A DNA stretch of 64,000 nt, taken from contig NW_022985549.1 in assembly GCF_010093815.1 (NCBI RefSeq), positions 2,381,494 through 2,445,493 of the forward strand, given 5' to 3'. The notes under the pieces were generated by a model. That model was not told the DNA's origin and made no database searches. It worked only from the letters and a program-made list of their open reading frames with translations. The stretch comes from Pseudovirgaria hyperparasitica (lineage: Eukaryota > Ascomycota > Dothideomycetes > Acrospermales > Acrospermaceae). The position numbers and the translations under genes were made by a program. Shown here in pieces: positions 23,574 through 35,331 of the stretch. Position 1 is the first letter of the stretch. Every line of letters begins with the position of its first letter.

Positions 23574-25333
23574 ATTGACTGAGCCTTGGATTTTGAGGTT
23601 ATGTTCGATGAAAGGAAGGACTTTGGGTCAGTATGGATCGGTCGCCAGCTGTTCAGGCTAGCGGACTGGCGTGGGTATCACTTTTGGGGTATAGTAGGAA
23701 TGATAGAGCAAAAGGAGTCGAAGAGGATGGAGGAGAGGAGGATAGAGGAATGTAAAGGACTCGGAGGAAACTGTGGCTGGAGATGTTGATGTTTGTAATC
23801 GACGACAACAGACTGGTTGTGAAGGAGATCCGGAGCCAGATCCGGAAAGCACAAACACGGAAGTGCCAAGAAGTGTAGGGCTTGCTTGGGGACGATGGAT
23901 ATATGTCAAGCAACAGTGGACAGGTATGAGTGGATGATGGTGCTAGGCAAAGAAACAGAGAGGAAGCGGGCCTCCCTTTGTATAAAAAAAGACAGGTGGT
24001 GAAGTCAGCCAGGGGCACAGCCTGGATTTGGTTGGGGGACATGGACAACAATGGGAAACCGGGGATTTTGGCCAAGACAAGAAGACATGGATGTTACGTA
24101 GGTACCAAGTAGATGAGGATGAAGGGATGTTGCACGCGTACTGGAAGTCTGAAAGAGTGGATAATTAAATAATACAAAAAAACTCGTGGAGACGGCAACA
24201 CGGAGAGATGAGCTGATGCGTGGCCAGGATGATTTCGTACAACATTCCCGGGCCACGTGACCGGTCGTTGCGCCAATCGATTCGCCGGCCGGGGAGATGC
24301 GCTGAGGTTTCCGTACCACGGACATCTAGGAATCCCACGCTTTCTTTGCTCCCTCCGAAACATCAAGACGTCACTGGTCAACATACACTTCGAGCCGGGT
24401 TGGGATTCATGGGGGCAGAGGGGGGGGGAGGGGGTGGATTGTAAATGGTGGATGGTGGATGATCGTTATGACCGCTCGACCTCGAAACGAACGCTCCCTG
24501 GTTGCTGAAGTGCGATGTGGGCGTCGACCAGCCGGGGATTCCTGGCTCATGTCGTGCTACATTTTCTGCTCGTCATCTCGTGTCGCCCTTCCGCAAACCG
24601 CCGGATTCGTTGATGCTGTAGCTGCAGAATACCATCGCGCAACGAGATGCTAATCAAGAGAGCTTCTGTCCCGGCCGCAGCGCGTTTTGTTTGTGGCCGT
24701 GTTGTGACCATGCACTTTTGCCAAGAGAGGCTGATGAGGCATCCGTGTAACAGATTTGATCCTGGAACGTCCTGGCTGGGAGGAAGAAGAGTCCAAATTT
24801 AGTACTCGGAGACATACACAAATACACACACACGTACACACACATACACGCCACAAGTATCACGCCTCCTGTTGCTGCTGTTATAGAGAGCACAGCAATT
24901 CCTGATGGCTTCGTGCCGCTCTCACTCATTCCTCTTTAAACCCCCCCATGTCTTTACGCAACAGCAGACGGATGTCGCCTCGTCCATGGCATCAATGTTC
25001 AAGTTTATGACCGCTTCAGGGATGTTATCAGTGCAAGGCAGGGTTTCAGGTCAAAGAATAGATGAGACAGGCTACGTGCTGTCGAGCTTATGCTGTTGGT
25101 GTGGTGACCATAGCCAACACACTTTATGCAAGTAATACTCCTCGAATGATACTGCTGCTGGGGTAATGCGAGACATTTACCTTATCATCATCTTAGTCAT
25201 GCATCCTACCTATATCATTGCGCACGTCATATTGCGGTCTGCTAAAACAAGACGCTGTTTACAAACACGCTTTTCCACATAGCTCATCCCATACCGTACG
25301 CCTTGAAGCCACAATATGAGTATTACTCGTAAT
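23574..25333. other. intergenic, 5' flank of the helical protein gene
   Basis: No supported gene. A run of CA-type repeats (ACACACACACG, ACACACACATACACG) lies near 24820-24850, and G and C homopolymers occur near 24420 and 24940. Confidence 0.45.
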
Positions 25334-26143
25334 TTACTCCAGTCTAGATCTCCAAGGTTAGTCAGGTTCGATGCAGTGCCACGTGGTTCAAATGATAGTC
25401 AGAGCTGTTGGCGACTGTATATTAAAATGCGCGAGGGGTGGGCTGCTTACCGTTCAATCAAGTGCAGTCCAGAAGCCGTCTCGATCACATCACTGACCTT
25501 GCCGGGCTCCAATGCGAACGCGGCATCTTCGAACTCCTTCTGCATATCGCCACGCCCAAAGAATCCCCTAGCCCGATAGTGTCAGCCCATAGCGCCCAAG
25601 TAATGCTACACACACAGAGTTAGGCAGCTGCCGCAATTGGCACACTCACAGGTCTCCGGACTTTCGGGCACTGCTGCAGTCTGATTCTGATATGGCCAGA
25701 TCTCCGAGGGATTTCTGTCCGGATGCAATTGTCGCCTTGTGCGCCTCGATGATAGAACGTGCCTCTTCCTTGGTGCGTGTGATCTTCGACTCCCTCCAGC
25801 TCGCTGGTCTCCTGCTACCCATGTGCTTGACCAGCAGGTGGGCGCATCGTATCTTGCCATCACTGTTGCCGTTGCCAACTTGGCTGCTTCCGGTGCTGTG
25901 GTAGCTGGCCATGTACAACTTGAGCTTTTCGGAATCGGTCCCGGCCGGCGGTTCCCATCGTGACTCTTTCTGGGCAGGGTTGAAATAGTAGGGCAGATTC
26001 TTCGAGTTGGAGTGTCGGACCTCCCAACCGGAAGGTAGACCTGAATCGCTCTTCAACTTGGTCAATACGCGTTGCTCAATGGAAAGGGATCCCAGCGTAG
26101 AAAGGGAAACAAGGGAGCTAGCTGCTGGAAAGTTGCTCACCAT
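25334..26143 (-). CDS. ess1: Pin1/Ess1-type peptidyl-prolyl isomerase (WW + parvulin)
   Basis: Nuclear cis-trans isomerase acting on pSer/pThr-Pro bonds, classically in the RNA polymerase II tail. Exons on the minus strand: 26143-25650, 25567-25451 and 25343-25334, 621 bases. The WW domain reads LPSGWEVRHSNSKNLPYYFN then ESRWEPP. The parvulin domain starts KIRCAHLLVKHMGSRRPASW, with the catalytic Cys and the phosphate-binding Arg pair, and ends GDLGFFGRGDMQKEF and GLHLIERLE. The last exon codes only the final Leu-Glu and stop. At 206 residues it is longer than usual because of about 28 residues after the Met. The ATG is followed at once by GTGAGC, and removing 26140-26057 keeps frame and gives a normal 178-residue protein. 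I consider that spliced form likely. Confidence 0.92.
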
Positions 26144-26398
26144 GATGATCTGCGAAACCTTGGGAGAGTGTAGATGCGCCAAAGTGTTTGTATGCGCCAA
26201 CGACGTTGAATGTCAGTGTTGGATTCGCAGTTGTGGAGAATAAGTGGCGGCCGACGTTATGCACAGCTGATGATGGATGGTCAACACCTCCAGCGGTTGG
26301 CGGGGTTGCCCTAAAACCGAAACCAACTGAAACTTTGTCCTTTTAAGTTTAGCTAATCCCCACAAACATGAACGTCCACTTCACATTAACAGAGTATT

Positions 26399-26949
26399 AT
26401 GAAGATTGTCATCAAGCAATACGACTCTGCATGGGCACAGGAGTTCAAGAAGCATAAATTGTCTCTCGAGTGGGCCCTGGAGAATGTTTCGTATCTCTCA
26501 ATCGAGCATGTGGGCAGTACGTCAATCCCAAGGCCTGTGCGCCAAACTGGTCATTGGAGACGTCGACATCATATTAAAGCCGTCGTCCTTCGACGCAGCT
26601 CATACAGCCCTCTGTGAGAGCTGGTTATATAGACCTGGGTGAAATGGATGTCACAGAGGGGTTCGTATGTCGACAATCTGGCGTTGGCAAAGACCAGCCT
26701 GCGACTGGAGAGTGAAGCCCGGACGGCAATCTGAGACGCAACACCTATTTAATGATTGATGGGTGTACGTCATTGCGGAACCACTTGAATCTTAGGAGAA
26801 TACTACTCCAGAATGTTACATAGAGAGAGGAGTCCGGCTCTTTCAAGCGGTCCCTGGCTGGCATAAATTCCAAAGGAGACACTGTGGGATTGACTCATAT
26901 ACGCACGCGAGGAATATGGTCATGCGCAAGATCTTGAGGCAAGCAGACT
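26399..26949 (+). pseudogene. broken GrpB-family (UPF0157) gene
   Basis: The start is good: MKIVIKQYDSAWAQEF and then SIEHVGSTSIP, the family signature. After the Pro a one-base shift moves the frame; the next part (GLCAKLVIGDVDIIL) continues in a second frame. A second shift leads to YIDLGEMDVTEGFV and GVGKDQPATGE. A TGA then stands where the family has Trp, followed by SPDGNLRRNTYLMIDG and SLRNHLNLRRILLQ. A last trace (REEYGHAQDL) lies near 26910. GrpB proteins resemble nucleotidyltransferases and are of unclear function. With at least four breaks this copy is dead. Introns cannot explain all of them, since no GT-AG pair fits the first shift. Confidence 0.75.
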
Positions 26950-27362
26950 GTAAGGACCAGGGTGTGGCTGAATTTCCATCCTGATGACATATATCACATA
27001 CATGCTCTATCAGGTTAGGCTGTACTTATCCCTATGGGGCATGGATTGGAACAGTCACTATCTTGTGGTTGTGTCTGAATCATAGAGTAGTGTGTGTGAC
27101 TCGTAGCAGATGTATAGTGTGCCAGGTGAGCGTCTTTTGTTAAATTTCACAGTTGTTCCTGATCACTCTGCGCATGTTCACTGTTGTTCTCCGCATACCA
27201 ATAACAGAAATAGACCCTTGAGTGCACAAACAAGGCCCCACTAAATACTTGACGCGCCACGCCAAACCACCTCTTAGCAACACCACCACTCAGCTTGCTC
27301 CCAACTGTTCAACCTGCAAATATCTTGTTCCTTCCAGCTACCGTAACCACTTCGCATACATC
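26950..27362. other. intergenic, RPB9 promoter region
   Basis: No gene seen. The 160 bases before 27363 are A/C-rich, as in a 5' leader. Confidence 0.45.
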
Positions 27363-28361
27363 ATGTCTGACTCGCCTACAAGCAATCCCGATGAGGCCGA
27401 CCAGTCCAAGAAGATCGCATTCCGTTTCTGCTCCGAGTGGTGAGTAATTGGTCGCGGCGCAACGCGTGCTTCTTCCTCAAGATCTGCCGAATTTGCTAAC
27501 TTTCTATCCAGCTCCAACTTGCTCTACCCAAAAGAGGACAAGATAAACGCCAGGCTCATGTTCGCCTGCCGTACCTGCCAATATGCCACCGAAGCCCTCA
27601 CTCCCATGGTGACCCGCAAGGAAGTCAGCAGCTCTGCTGGCGACACTGCTGGTCTGACGGATGATATTGGTCAAGATCCAACGGTTAGTGAAGACCCTGA
27701 GTCCGACGATGAATATTTCATGAACGACGATGGCGCCACTATCCGTGGAATCTGTACCATGTGTGGCAATGTGATCTTCTGTGAGATCTGCGGGCAGCAG
27801 AGCGACTGTGGCCTTGTCCTCGAGGTTGAAGATCAAGAATGCTCTACGTCAACTCATGCTCATCCTCGTTACGAACGGGAGCTCACGCCTACGAGCATGA
27901 GTGATCGTGACACCACTGCTCTCCCGCAGGCTCCAGCTGCTGGTAAAGAGCAGGATGAGCCAGTCTGCTCTGCGAGCAGCGTCCCGAGCTGCACCTGAGC
28001 TGCAATCACTGTATCGTCCACATCCAGCAACTGCTTTATCAAGCCTACTGTCTTTGTAGTAGATGAACTCTGCTCAGAATGTTCGGCTAACATCCGGTTT
28101 TGTCTGATCTAGCTGCCCCGAGTCGAAAAGCTTTGTCCCAAATGCGGCGAGAACGAAGCTGTCTTTTTCCAATCGCAGCAGCGGTCCAGCGAAACGGGAA
28201 TGGTGAGCTCATAATTTCTTCGTATGGTTGTCATGACGAGAGATTTTTATACTATATCTACCCCCTTGATCTGCGTCTTTCGCTCACAATCATAGAAATT
28301 ATACTACGTATGTTGCACATGTGGGCAAGTATGGCAAGATGCCACGCCTGCTAAACGATAG
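27363..28361 (+). CDS. rpb9: RNA polymerase II subunit Rpb9
   Basis: Small zinc-ribbon subunit of RNA polymerase II, with roles in start-site choice and fidelity. Exons: 27363..27439, 27512..27683, 28113..28202 and 28296..28361, 405 bases, 134 residues. The first zinc ribbon is CSECSNLLYPKEDK with CRTCQYATEA. The link GDTAGLTDDIGQDPT joins LPRVEKLCPKCGENEAVFFQ. The second ribbon ends LYYVCCTCGQVWQDATPAKR. Every join is in phase. Intron 2 (27684-28112) is 429 bases, much longer than the other introns here. It stays open in the exon frame for 104 codons and encodes a Cys-rich segment, so intron retention would give a different C-terminus (see findings). The gene converges with mitochondrial uL14. 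Confidence 0.94.
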
Positions 28362-28660
28362 CCATATTACGAGGTTCGGTTCTAAAAACGCACATGTAAA
28401 AAGGTGTCAAGGGTTTCGAGGAACACTGGGAAATCGGCATCAACCTGGAGTTTGGAGTCAAACACATCTGCACTTTGGAGAAATCATGGGCCCTGGTTGG
28501 CTAGGAGTTAGTTTACGCTGCAAATACCCGAAAATGATGGAGATTGTTGATACAATTCTATATACAAAATGTTCTGACCCCGGTGCAAAACCAGCCGTGA
28601 TTTTGATATTGCTTGCTCGCGCCTAACAACTATGCTATCATCCCCGTGGATGTCTTCCCA

Positions 28661-29157
28661 TTATACGTGCATTGGTGCTAGCGAAAGAATCTTAGACCAC
28701 CGCGTTTTCGCCAACTCTCTTCCTACGACACCTGTTCACACGTTAGCTTTATTCTAACAAGCCCATGAGCCATGCTCTATAATTCTTCTCCACTCCACCC
28801 TATGCCCTTCAGAGAATGTTCAAACTCACCAGTAGCCCTCGAGCCAATCGGCTCCGCCGCCTTGTTGATCAGAATACACGCATTGTCATCGAACCGCACC
28901 ACACTGCCATCCGGCCGCTGCAGCTTCTTCTTCGTCCGCACCACCACGGCGTGTCTGATGTCTCCGCGCTTGACCTTGTGCGGCGCATTACTCGAGCCCT
29001 GCTTGTCTGCCTTGTAGTTCCTCTGCTCCTGCACGACAACGATTATGCGGTCTCCGATGGTTGCGCCGGCTTTGCTTGACTTGAGGGTTGCGATGCATTC
29101 TGCGATGGCGCCGCCGGAGTTGTCGAGGACGTTGAGGAGGGTTTTGAGCTGGATCAT
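28661..29157 (-). CDS. mrpl38: mitochondrial large-subunit ribosomal protein uL14m
   Basis: Mitoribosome large-subunit protein that sits at the 23S rRNA interface. Exons on the minus strand: 29157-28830 and 28731-28661, 399 bases, 132 residues. The start MIQLKTLLNVLDNSGG is the normal family start, and the ATG at 29157 is preferred over upstream non-ATG codons. Conserved parts are KAGATIGDRIIVVVQE, VKRGDIRHAVVVRTKK, RFDDNACILIN and, after the intron, ATGVVGRELAKTRWSKILSL. It diverges from pex8; the 315-bp gap presumably holds both promoters. Confidence 0.93.
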
Positions 29158-29472
29158 GGCGAGGATGGAGGTGGAGGATCCCGGTTGAGGGATGCCCCAA
29201 GGAGGCTCAAGGGAGGAGAACGGGGAAGATGGAGAGTGAGGTCGTCGTAGGTAGGTTGTCGTCGTCGCGTTGTGGTTGAAGTTGAATGTAATTCGAAACG
29301 AACATTTGAGCACGGTTTGATACGATCTGATATCGGTGATTTCTCGGATCTCCGCCCGTCACCGAACCGAGGCCTGATTCATGGCACGATGCTCCTAAAG
29401 CTCTAATCTATATCATGCATCAGCATTGTTTTTGTTCTACTCATCCTCTTGTGCAGTCGACAGAAACACACA
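29158..29472. promoter_or_regulatory. shared intergenic region between uL14m and pex8
   Basis: Head-to-head genes separated by 315 bases, so both promoters must lie here or overlap the 5' ends. No specific binding site was identified. Confidence 0.5.
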
Positions 29473-31772
29473 ATGCCTGCAGATAGGCTCTTGTCGACCC
29501 TCCTCAGGTCACTTCAGACCTATACCGACCAGCAAGACACACCACGGTATACACTTCCAGCTACTTTGAGAGCGCAAACACTAACACTCAGCCAGACTTC
29601 TTTCCACCGCCGCACACCTCCTGGCCACTCTTTCGAACCCTCATAACATCTCTCTCCTCACCTCACAGCTCCTGACAGCCCCAGCTCTATGGACGCACCC
29701 CACCGGTCTCGAGACCTGCCTCCGCATCCTCTCCGTCTTCCACTCGGCAGCCGGCATCCTAGTCCGACACCACAACAACATCCAAACTGGCGAAACACCG
29801 ACCTCGATCCCAGGTCAGATATCGCATTTAAGCCTTGACGACTGGGCGCGCGCAGTAGTGCGTGGTGCGGACGAGCGGAGTGCGCGATGGAAGCATCTAC
29901 TTGTGCTCGGCGGACTCTTGATAGGTCTGGGCAACGGAGACGATTTTGAGATTGCAAAGGGCATTCGGGGAACGATAGAGGGTGCCTTGGTGCGGGCTGT
30001 GAACCTATCGTTGGTGGAGCGGGATGATTTCGGGGTCTTGACGGTTGCGTTGGTGACGAATCATGCGTTTCCGCTGATAGGGGATCTCGAGAGGGCGCAG
30101 TTGGATTATGATGTGAGTGGGCCGATCTTGGCTGATGATGGGCCATGCATGAGTGTGTTTGGAGTGCTGATGATGGGCAGAAACTACTACCAGTGTTGTT
30201 GGGCGCAGCATTCTTCTCTAGTGAGGGTTACCAGTCGGCATACTTCCTAGGCCCGATCGATCCGGACGTCGTTGAGGTGCCCAATGCAAGGAGATTCAAT
30301 TGGCTGGTATGTATCAGATGTCACTACATTCGTTCATTTCTGACTATTCTAGGCTTCTTCCCCGTCTTTCGTCCAAATCGAAAAGACATTGTCCCGACCC
30401 CTGGTTTCGGCCATGGGACCATTATCACGATTGATAGCTCATGCTGTCGAAAATGTCCACAACCCATGGCTTGTTCAGACTCTGATGGAAGACTTTGTTA
30501 GATTCTCCCAAATATTGTTAAAGCAGTGGAGAAACACCAAGCTTTCACAGATTGATACTTCCGAAGAAGCTGCATTCTTGCATGAGGATGCTTTAAAGTC
30601 CACCATCCCACAGTTGTGGAAGCTACTTCGGTCGTCTCTTTTCGCTACGACGATCGTGCTCAGAAGCGTACTCGGCAGAATACTAGGTGATGGTCATTTA
30701 GCTTCAGACTCGGGTATGTTGCACGGGGCATAAGACTTGAAGAGTAAACAGGCACTAACAGCTACCAGTCGCCCCTGTCCTGGCAACACAAACCCTCCAC
30801 ATTCTCCGTAACTTGTACTTTGTCTCCTCACGCCTCGGCGCTAATTCCTTCTCGCAATATACATTCACCTACCTTACGGCCATGGACATCCTCGCCCAGT
30901 ACCCCCACGTGGCAGACTCCTTTACTAAAGAGATCCGCCCCCTAGAACTCGGCCAGATTCCCAAAAATCCTCTTGACCGCACCCTCGACCTCTTCTTCCT
31001 CAACACCTCGGAGCACTTCACACTCATCCTTCCTTCGCAAACAAACGAGGAGCTTCTGGTCGCAGCCGCAACACCTTATCTGGCGGCCGGCGGGAACCGC
31101 AACCTTCTACCTATCTTCGAAGCCGCACACAGCGTCATGCTCGCTGTGCTATCGGCCCCTCAGTCAGCGCAAATCACGGCGAAACACCTCCCGTTCTACG
31201 TTGATGCACTATTCAAAGTCTTCCCTGAATCCCTCTCACCCCGCCAATTCCGTGTTGCCTTCAAAACGCTACTACGCGTCACAGCACCACCAAGTCCTCT
31301 ATCCGCAACACAGCCAGACCTACCCGCTATCCTCCTAGAGCTCATCCACGAACGCGCGCTCCACGCACCCACACAGCCCCTGCCCGACGACATCGCATCG
31401 CCCACGCCCGAACGTGCAGACGAAGGGAACGCCATGCCCCCTCTCTCCGAACAATCAATCTTGATAATGACACTCCTGGACAGTCTCCCGTTCCTGCCCA
31501 TCCCTCTTCTCGAGGAGTGGCTCCCTCTCTGCGCCGACCTCGTCAACACAGTTGGCGACAAAGCTATGCGGGACGTCTGTCGGAACAGGTTCTGGGAAGT
31601 CTTGATTAGCGGCGAGATGGATCCTGAGCGCAGCCAGACTTGTGTTGCGTGGTGGGGCACGATGGGCGGAAGGGAGAGGCTTTTGTATGGGGATCGTGGT
31701 GGGGAGGAGAACGGGCCGTTTATGAGTGGTGCGTTGCAGGATGGGCCTGGGTCGAGGGAGAGTAAGCTTTGA
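29473..31772 (+). CDS. pex8: peroxin-8 (intraperoxisomal import factor)
   Basis: Lumenal peroxin that links the docking and RING complexes and helps release cargo from Pex5. Exons: 29473..29546, 29596..30112, 30181..30306, 30353..30713 and 30769..31772, 2082 bases, 693 residues. All joins are in phase. The protein is helical throughout (for example WKHLLVLGGLLIGLGNGDD, LRSVLGRILGDGHLASDS, LHILRNLYFVSSRLGANSF). It ends GPGSRESKL, a perfect PTS1 tripeptide, which is a hallmark of Pex8. The size fits filamentous fungal Pex8. The family call rests on the SKL end together with the overall helical pattern. Confidence 0.88.
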
Positions 31773-32969
31773 TGGGGATGGTGTTCTTGATGTGCATCGT
31801 CTGTCTGGGCTGGAGAGTGGTCTAGGAATGCTTGGATATGTGCGTAGGATTGGCACAGCGGCTTCGAACGGACGACATCCTCGTATCATGCTAGTCTGCG
31901 CAAGCAAACCTGCAGCGCCTCGACTGGAACCTTGCACATCGATATTCGCTTTTGCCGTTATCGAACTGCCCGAGATCTCTTCCACGCATCACTACCATTC
32001 CGGCGTTCGGAATTGGTTTTTTGTCCCACTGGCAAACGTCCCGCTCGCAATACTGGCCGATCGCATTTCTCTGGTCAACGCTCTTGTATCTGCGCTAAGA
32101 CGTACCTCCATGCAGCACCGCAGCTGTCCAACGGCAACCGTGCCAGGCACCACTAATAGCCCGCACCTAGGCCTCAATCGCCGAAGTATACCACCGCACA
32201 TCCGGATTCGAAAGGCAGTCAAACACGTACTTATAAGTACCCCAAAAGCAGCGTTGTTGGGAGAATGGCTGTTCAATAGCGCCGTCTCGACGGACGGGCA
32301 AGCAACTCGAGGACTCGACATGTCAACTCGTCTGCCTTGTCGGACTTATCTATTCGCTCCCGCTGATGCATCGTCTTTCCTCCTCGCCTGCGCGGAGAAC
32401 GTACCTGCCAGGGCACGCAACCTATAATGAACGAAGATGTTGCGCGTGTAGATCAGGTGCTGTGGTATGAACATATTATTACTGCCGCGACTAGATAAGC
32501 TGGAGTTTGAAGCCGAGGTCGAAGTCCGAAACAGGGGTTAGGCTTGATCGTGATTGATTTCTGCTGTGCTCGTTGGTGAGATGTACGGAGCTGGGGGAAG
32601 GGAAGGGAAGGAAAGGGAAGAGAAGGGAAGGGAAGGGAAGGGAAGGAAAGAAAAGGAAAGAAATGGAAAGGCGCACTGCTACATAAATTGGCTTCTAGCT
32701 TGTTCTTGGAAATATGAACTTTGTAGCCTGTAGGCGTCGAGCCATGTCTGTTGCAATGATACACAATCCATAGCATCCAAAACCCAAGCTTTCAAAAACC
32801 CCACACGTTCCGTCCACACTCGCTTTCTCCACCCCCACTCCTTCCACCTTTCCCTTCCCGCGCATCCATCTCTCCTACACAAACAAACCCCCAAAAATTC
32901 CCCCAGAATCACATTTTCAATATGTTTCAAAGTTGATAGGCATTCTTGCGAAATTGTCACTCGTTGCCA
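31773..32969. other. intergenic with GGGAA-type simple repeat
   Basis: A 233-codon plus-strand frame runs out of the pex8 3' end but has no family signature and partly overlaps pex8. I do not call it. A purine-rich repeat lies at 32594-32670. Confidence 0.45.
32594..32670. repeat. (GGGAA)n purine-rich microsatellite
   Basis: Imperfect GGGAA and GGAAA units with no gaps over about 75 bases. Confidence 0.85.
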
Positions 32970-33041
32970 AGTCCAATGGTCTAGTGGTATGACGTTCGCT
33001 TCACACGCGAAAGGTCCTGGGTTCGATCCCCTGTTGGACTA
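32970..33041 (+). tRNA. tRNA-Val (anticodon CAC)
   Basis: A 72-base cloverleaf without intron. The acceptor stem AGTCCAA pairs fully with TTGGACT, followed by discriminator A. The anticodon stem TTCGC/GCGAA closes the loop TTCACAC, giving anticodon CAC. The T loop is TTCGATC. The T stem CTGGG/CCCTG has one T-T mismatch. Confidence 0.93.
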
Positions 33042-33515
33042 TTTGTTTTAGTTTTTGGCTTTCTATCAGTTCAATATGTGTGTGGATCGCTCGTGTAGTG
33101 TTATGTTTGAGTATTTTTTTTGGATAGTTGGTGTTATAAGATGGATGGAAAGAGTGTGCATATGGATGGCGGGGTGAGTGTTCGTTCGTGGGTGCGGGGA
33201 CGGAGGTGCGACTTGAAATGCTTATAAGCAATTGGACGCGAAGTGCATGCGAGTTGTAGCTTTCGTTCATGAACACTGCATGCTTTGAATTGTACGTCAA
33301 GACAAGTCGTGCGGATGATGGACTTCATAGAAGCATTACATGGCTGTCGCAATGATCAAATGTCCGCATGTGATATGTCATTCCTCGAGACCTTCAAAAG
33401 TTTGTCTTATATATAAGTATTGTTCGTAGATGCTACGCTACCTACAAGTCCGCTGAATCGCTGGAAATATCTCCCACCAAAAGAACATCTACAAGCATTT
33501 CCCCCCAGCACGACG
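33042..33515. other. intergenic, nothing recognised
   Basis: A T-rich stretch directly after the tRNA fits a Pol III stop. The rest is unassigned. Confidence 0.45.
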
Positions 33516-34671
33516 TCAATGCCGTTTCTTTGTCCACGCCTTGACAAACTCTTCTTTCTCCTTGACGCCCAACCCAACTCTCTTCACCCGCCCCAGCCGC
33601 GCGAGGTCCTCTCCGATGCGGTCCAGCACTTTTCGTTCGTCTGCATTCAGCCCGTCGATGCCCAGCTCCTCTGAGCCGACTAATGTTTCCGAACTGCTTG
33701 CTTTGTCGCCCAGGTTAAGGCCGTCAAAGAAGTTAGTATCAATAGAATTAGGTTTCAACTGCGGAGGGCGCACACCATTTGAGGGGGATTTGGATGTGTT
33801 GTAGACACACTCTGCGATACGGGTCCGGATGCAGTGGGTTGGTTTCGAGCAGAGATTCCACAAGAATGATAAATATGTGCCAGGGAGAGGGGTCGCGACA
33901 TCGCCGGGTGTGTAGCGAAGGTTAAGTGGGAAGATCTTTGTGTTTGGTGGTGCGGTCAGGAGAGACGGACTGAAAGGGAGGATTCCGCGGCCGTTCGTTG
34001 TGGTGCATTCTGGAAAGACGACGATTGGAGAGTCGGGATTTTCCTTCAGTAGCGTGGCCAGGTCTGTAAGGCGAGCTTTGGGTGGCGGACTCATTTCTGG
34101 ACTGGAGAATGCTCGTATCATGGCTTGAGCCAAGGAAATACGCTGTACTTTGAGAGTATTCGGCCAGGACACGGTGAAGACTGGATCGAATATAGCGGCC
34201 AAGTATAGGCAGTCTAGAGGGGACGTGTACGACGATGCGATGATAGTCCGAGGACCGGGAAGTCGGTTTGCAGGTGCTTTTCCCAGTTGCCTTGAGCCGT
34301 AAGCAAACAGCCCATATATAATCAGTCCATGGTTCTTACCCTCTCCTCACTCCGTCAATCTGCAGGTCAATCCACCATATGCCTGGTATTCCAATCATGA
34401 CCCATAGTATTCCTTTCTTGAGCAGCGAGCCCAACGGGAGCCAGCTAAGGGCAAAGTAGTAGAGGATGAATGTTGCAAGCAACAGAGGCACGCGGACGAG
34501 GAAGAGGAAGATATGGAAGGGCAAGGCTATACCAGAGGACTCGGTCGGCACAGGGAAGAATGGAGCGATTCCCGAACCTGGATTCGATAAGAGTGTTAGC
34601 ATGTCTGCATGTTCCCACTGCCTCATACCCTGGCACGTACCTCTGTCGCGGTATTGTGAGAACTTCTCCAT
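33516..34671 (-). CDS. loa1: PlsC-type lysophospholipid acyltransferase (Loa1/Vps66-like)
   Basis: Membrane acyltransferase expected to acylate lysophosphatidic acid in the ER or lipid droplets. Exons on the minus strand: 34671-34641, 34577-34340 and 34290-33516, 1044 bases, 347 residues, all joins in phase. It starts MEKFSQYRDRGSGIAPFFPV. A hydrophobic part follows (FHIFLFLVRVPLLLATFILY) at about residues 32-65. The acyltransferase motifs are unusual: the place of the HX4D box reads ASSYTSPLDCLYLAA, with no His, and the second box reads FPECTTTNGRGIL, where FPEGTT is usual. A Loa1/Vps66-type assignment fits the start and size. Catalytic competence is uncertain. Confidence 0.82.
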
Positions 34672-35331
34672 TTTTGCAAGTATAATGCGGTACGATCCTA
34701 GAAAGCCATCCACGTGGTGTTAAAGACACTACCTCATGATATTCCGCACTCAAGAGTGCCTGTTTGAGATGGTAAGCGAGTGGCTTAAAAAGGTCCGCAT
34801 GCTAACGTAGATCCGGGAAGATAAGTGAGCAGATATAAAGATGACGCCCGGGGAGGGAATAACTTGGCCCTGCATGTGATCGCTGCCAAACTGCGCCACA
34901 GATGCGTGGGATGGAGACCGCCGACGCCACTATCAACAGCCACACCCCACTAGCCACACCTTCACACTTGCAGCTAGTATGCCAAGCCACACGAGTAAAC
35001 AACCTCGTGTTTACACTCTCCAGAGCTCCATTTCACGGCGTCCCCTCCATCACGCACGACCCAACGCGGCCTTCGACTGATGATGAGGTGATACTTAATT
35101 TGCATCGCATTGTTGCCCAGCATTCCTTTCACATTGTCCTGCTCAATCTTTTGCGAACATGGAAACTAACGAGAATATGGTGAGCCGCGGACACTCCTGC
35201 CAGATCACCTATGGTCGAAACCGAACCACACCCGCGAACTTGTGTACTGACATCCTCACTCATAGCGACTCGCCGGCTCTCGGCTCCGGCAGCCAACCAC
35301 CAAGATTCCTCTGAGCCCGAATAGGAGCCTC
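34672..35331. other. divergent promoter region between acyltransferase and kinesin-14
   Basis: Two genes start outward from this 660-base gap. No specific regulatory sites were identified, and small open frames here are unconvincing. Confidence 0.45.

Noticed and set aside
31726-32427. 233-codon plus-strand frame after pex8
   Set aside because: Begins inside pex8 in another frame, with no signature and no splice logic; probably 3' untranslated and spacer DNA.
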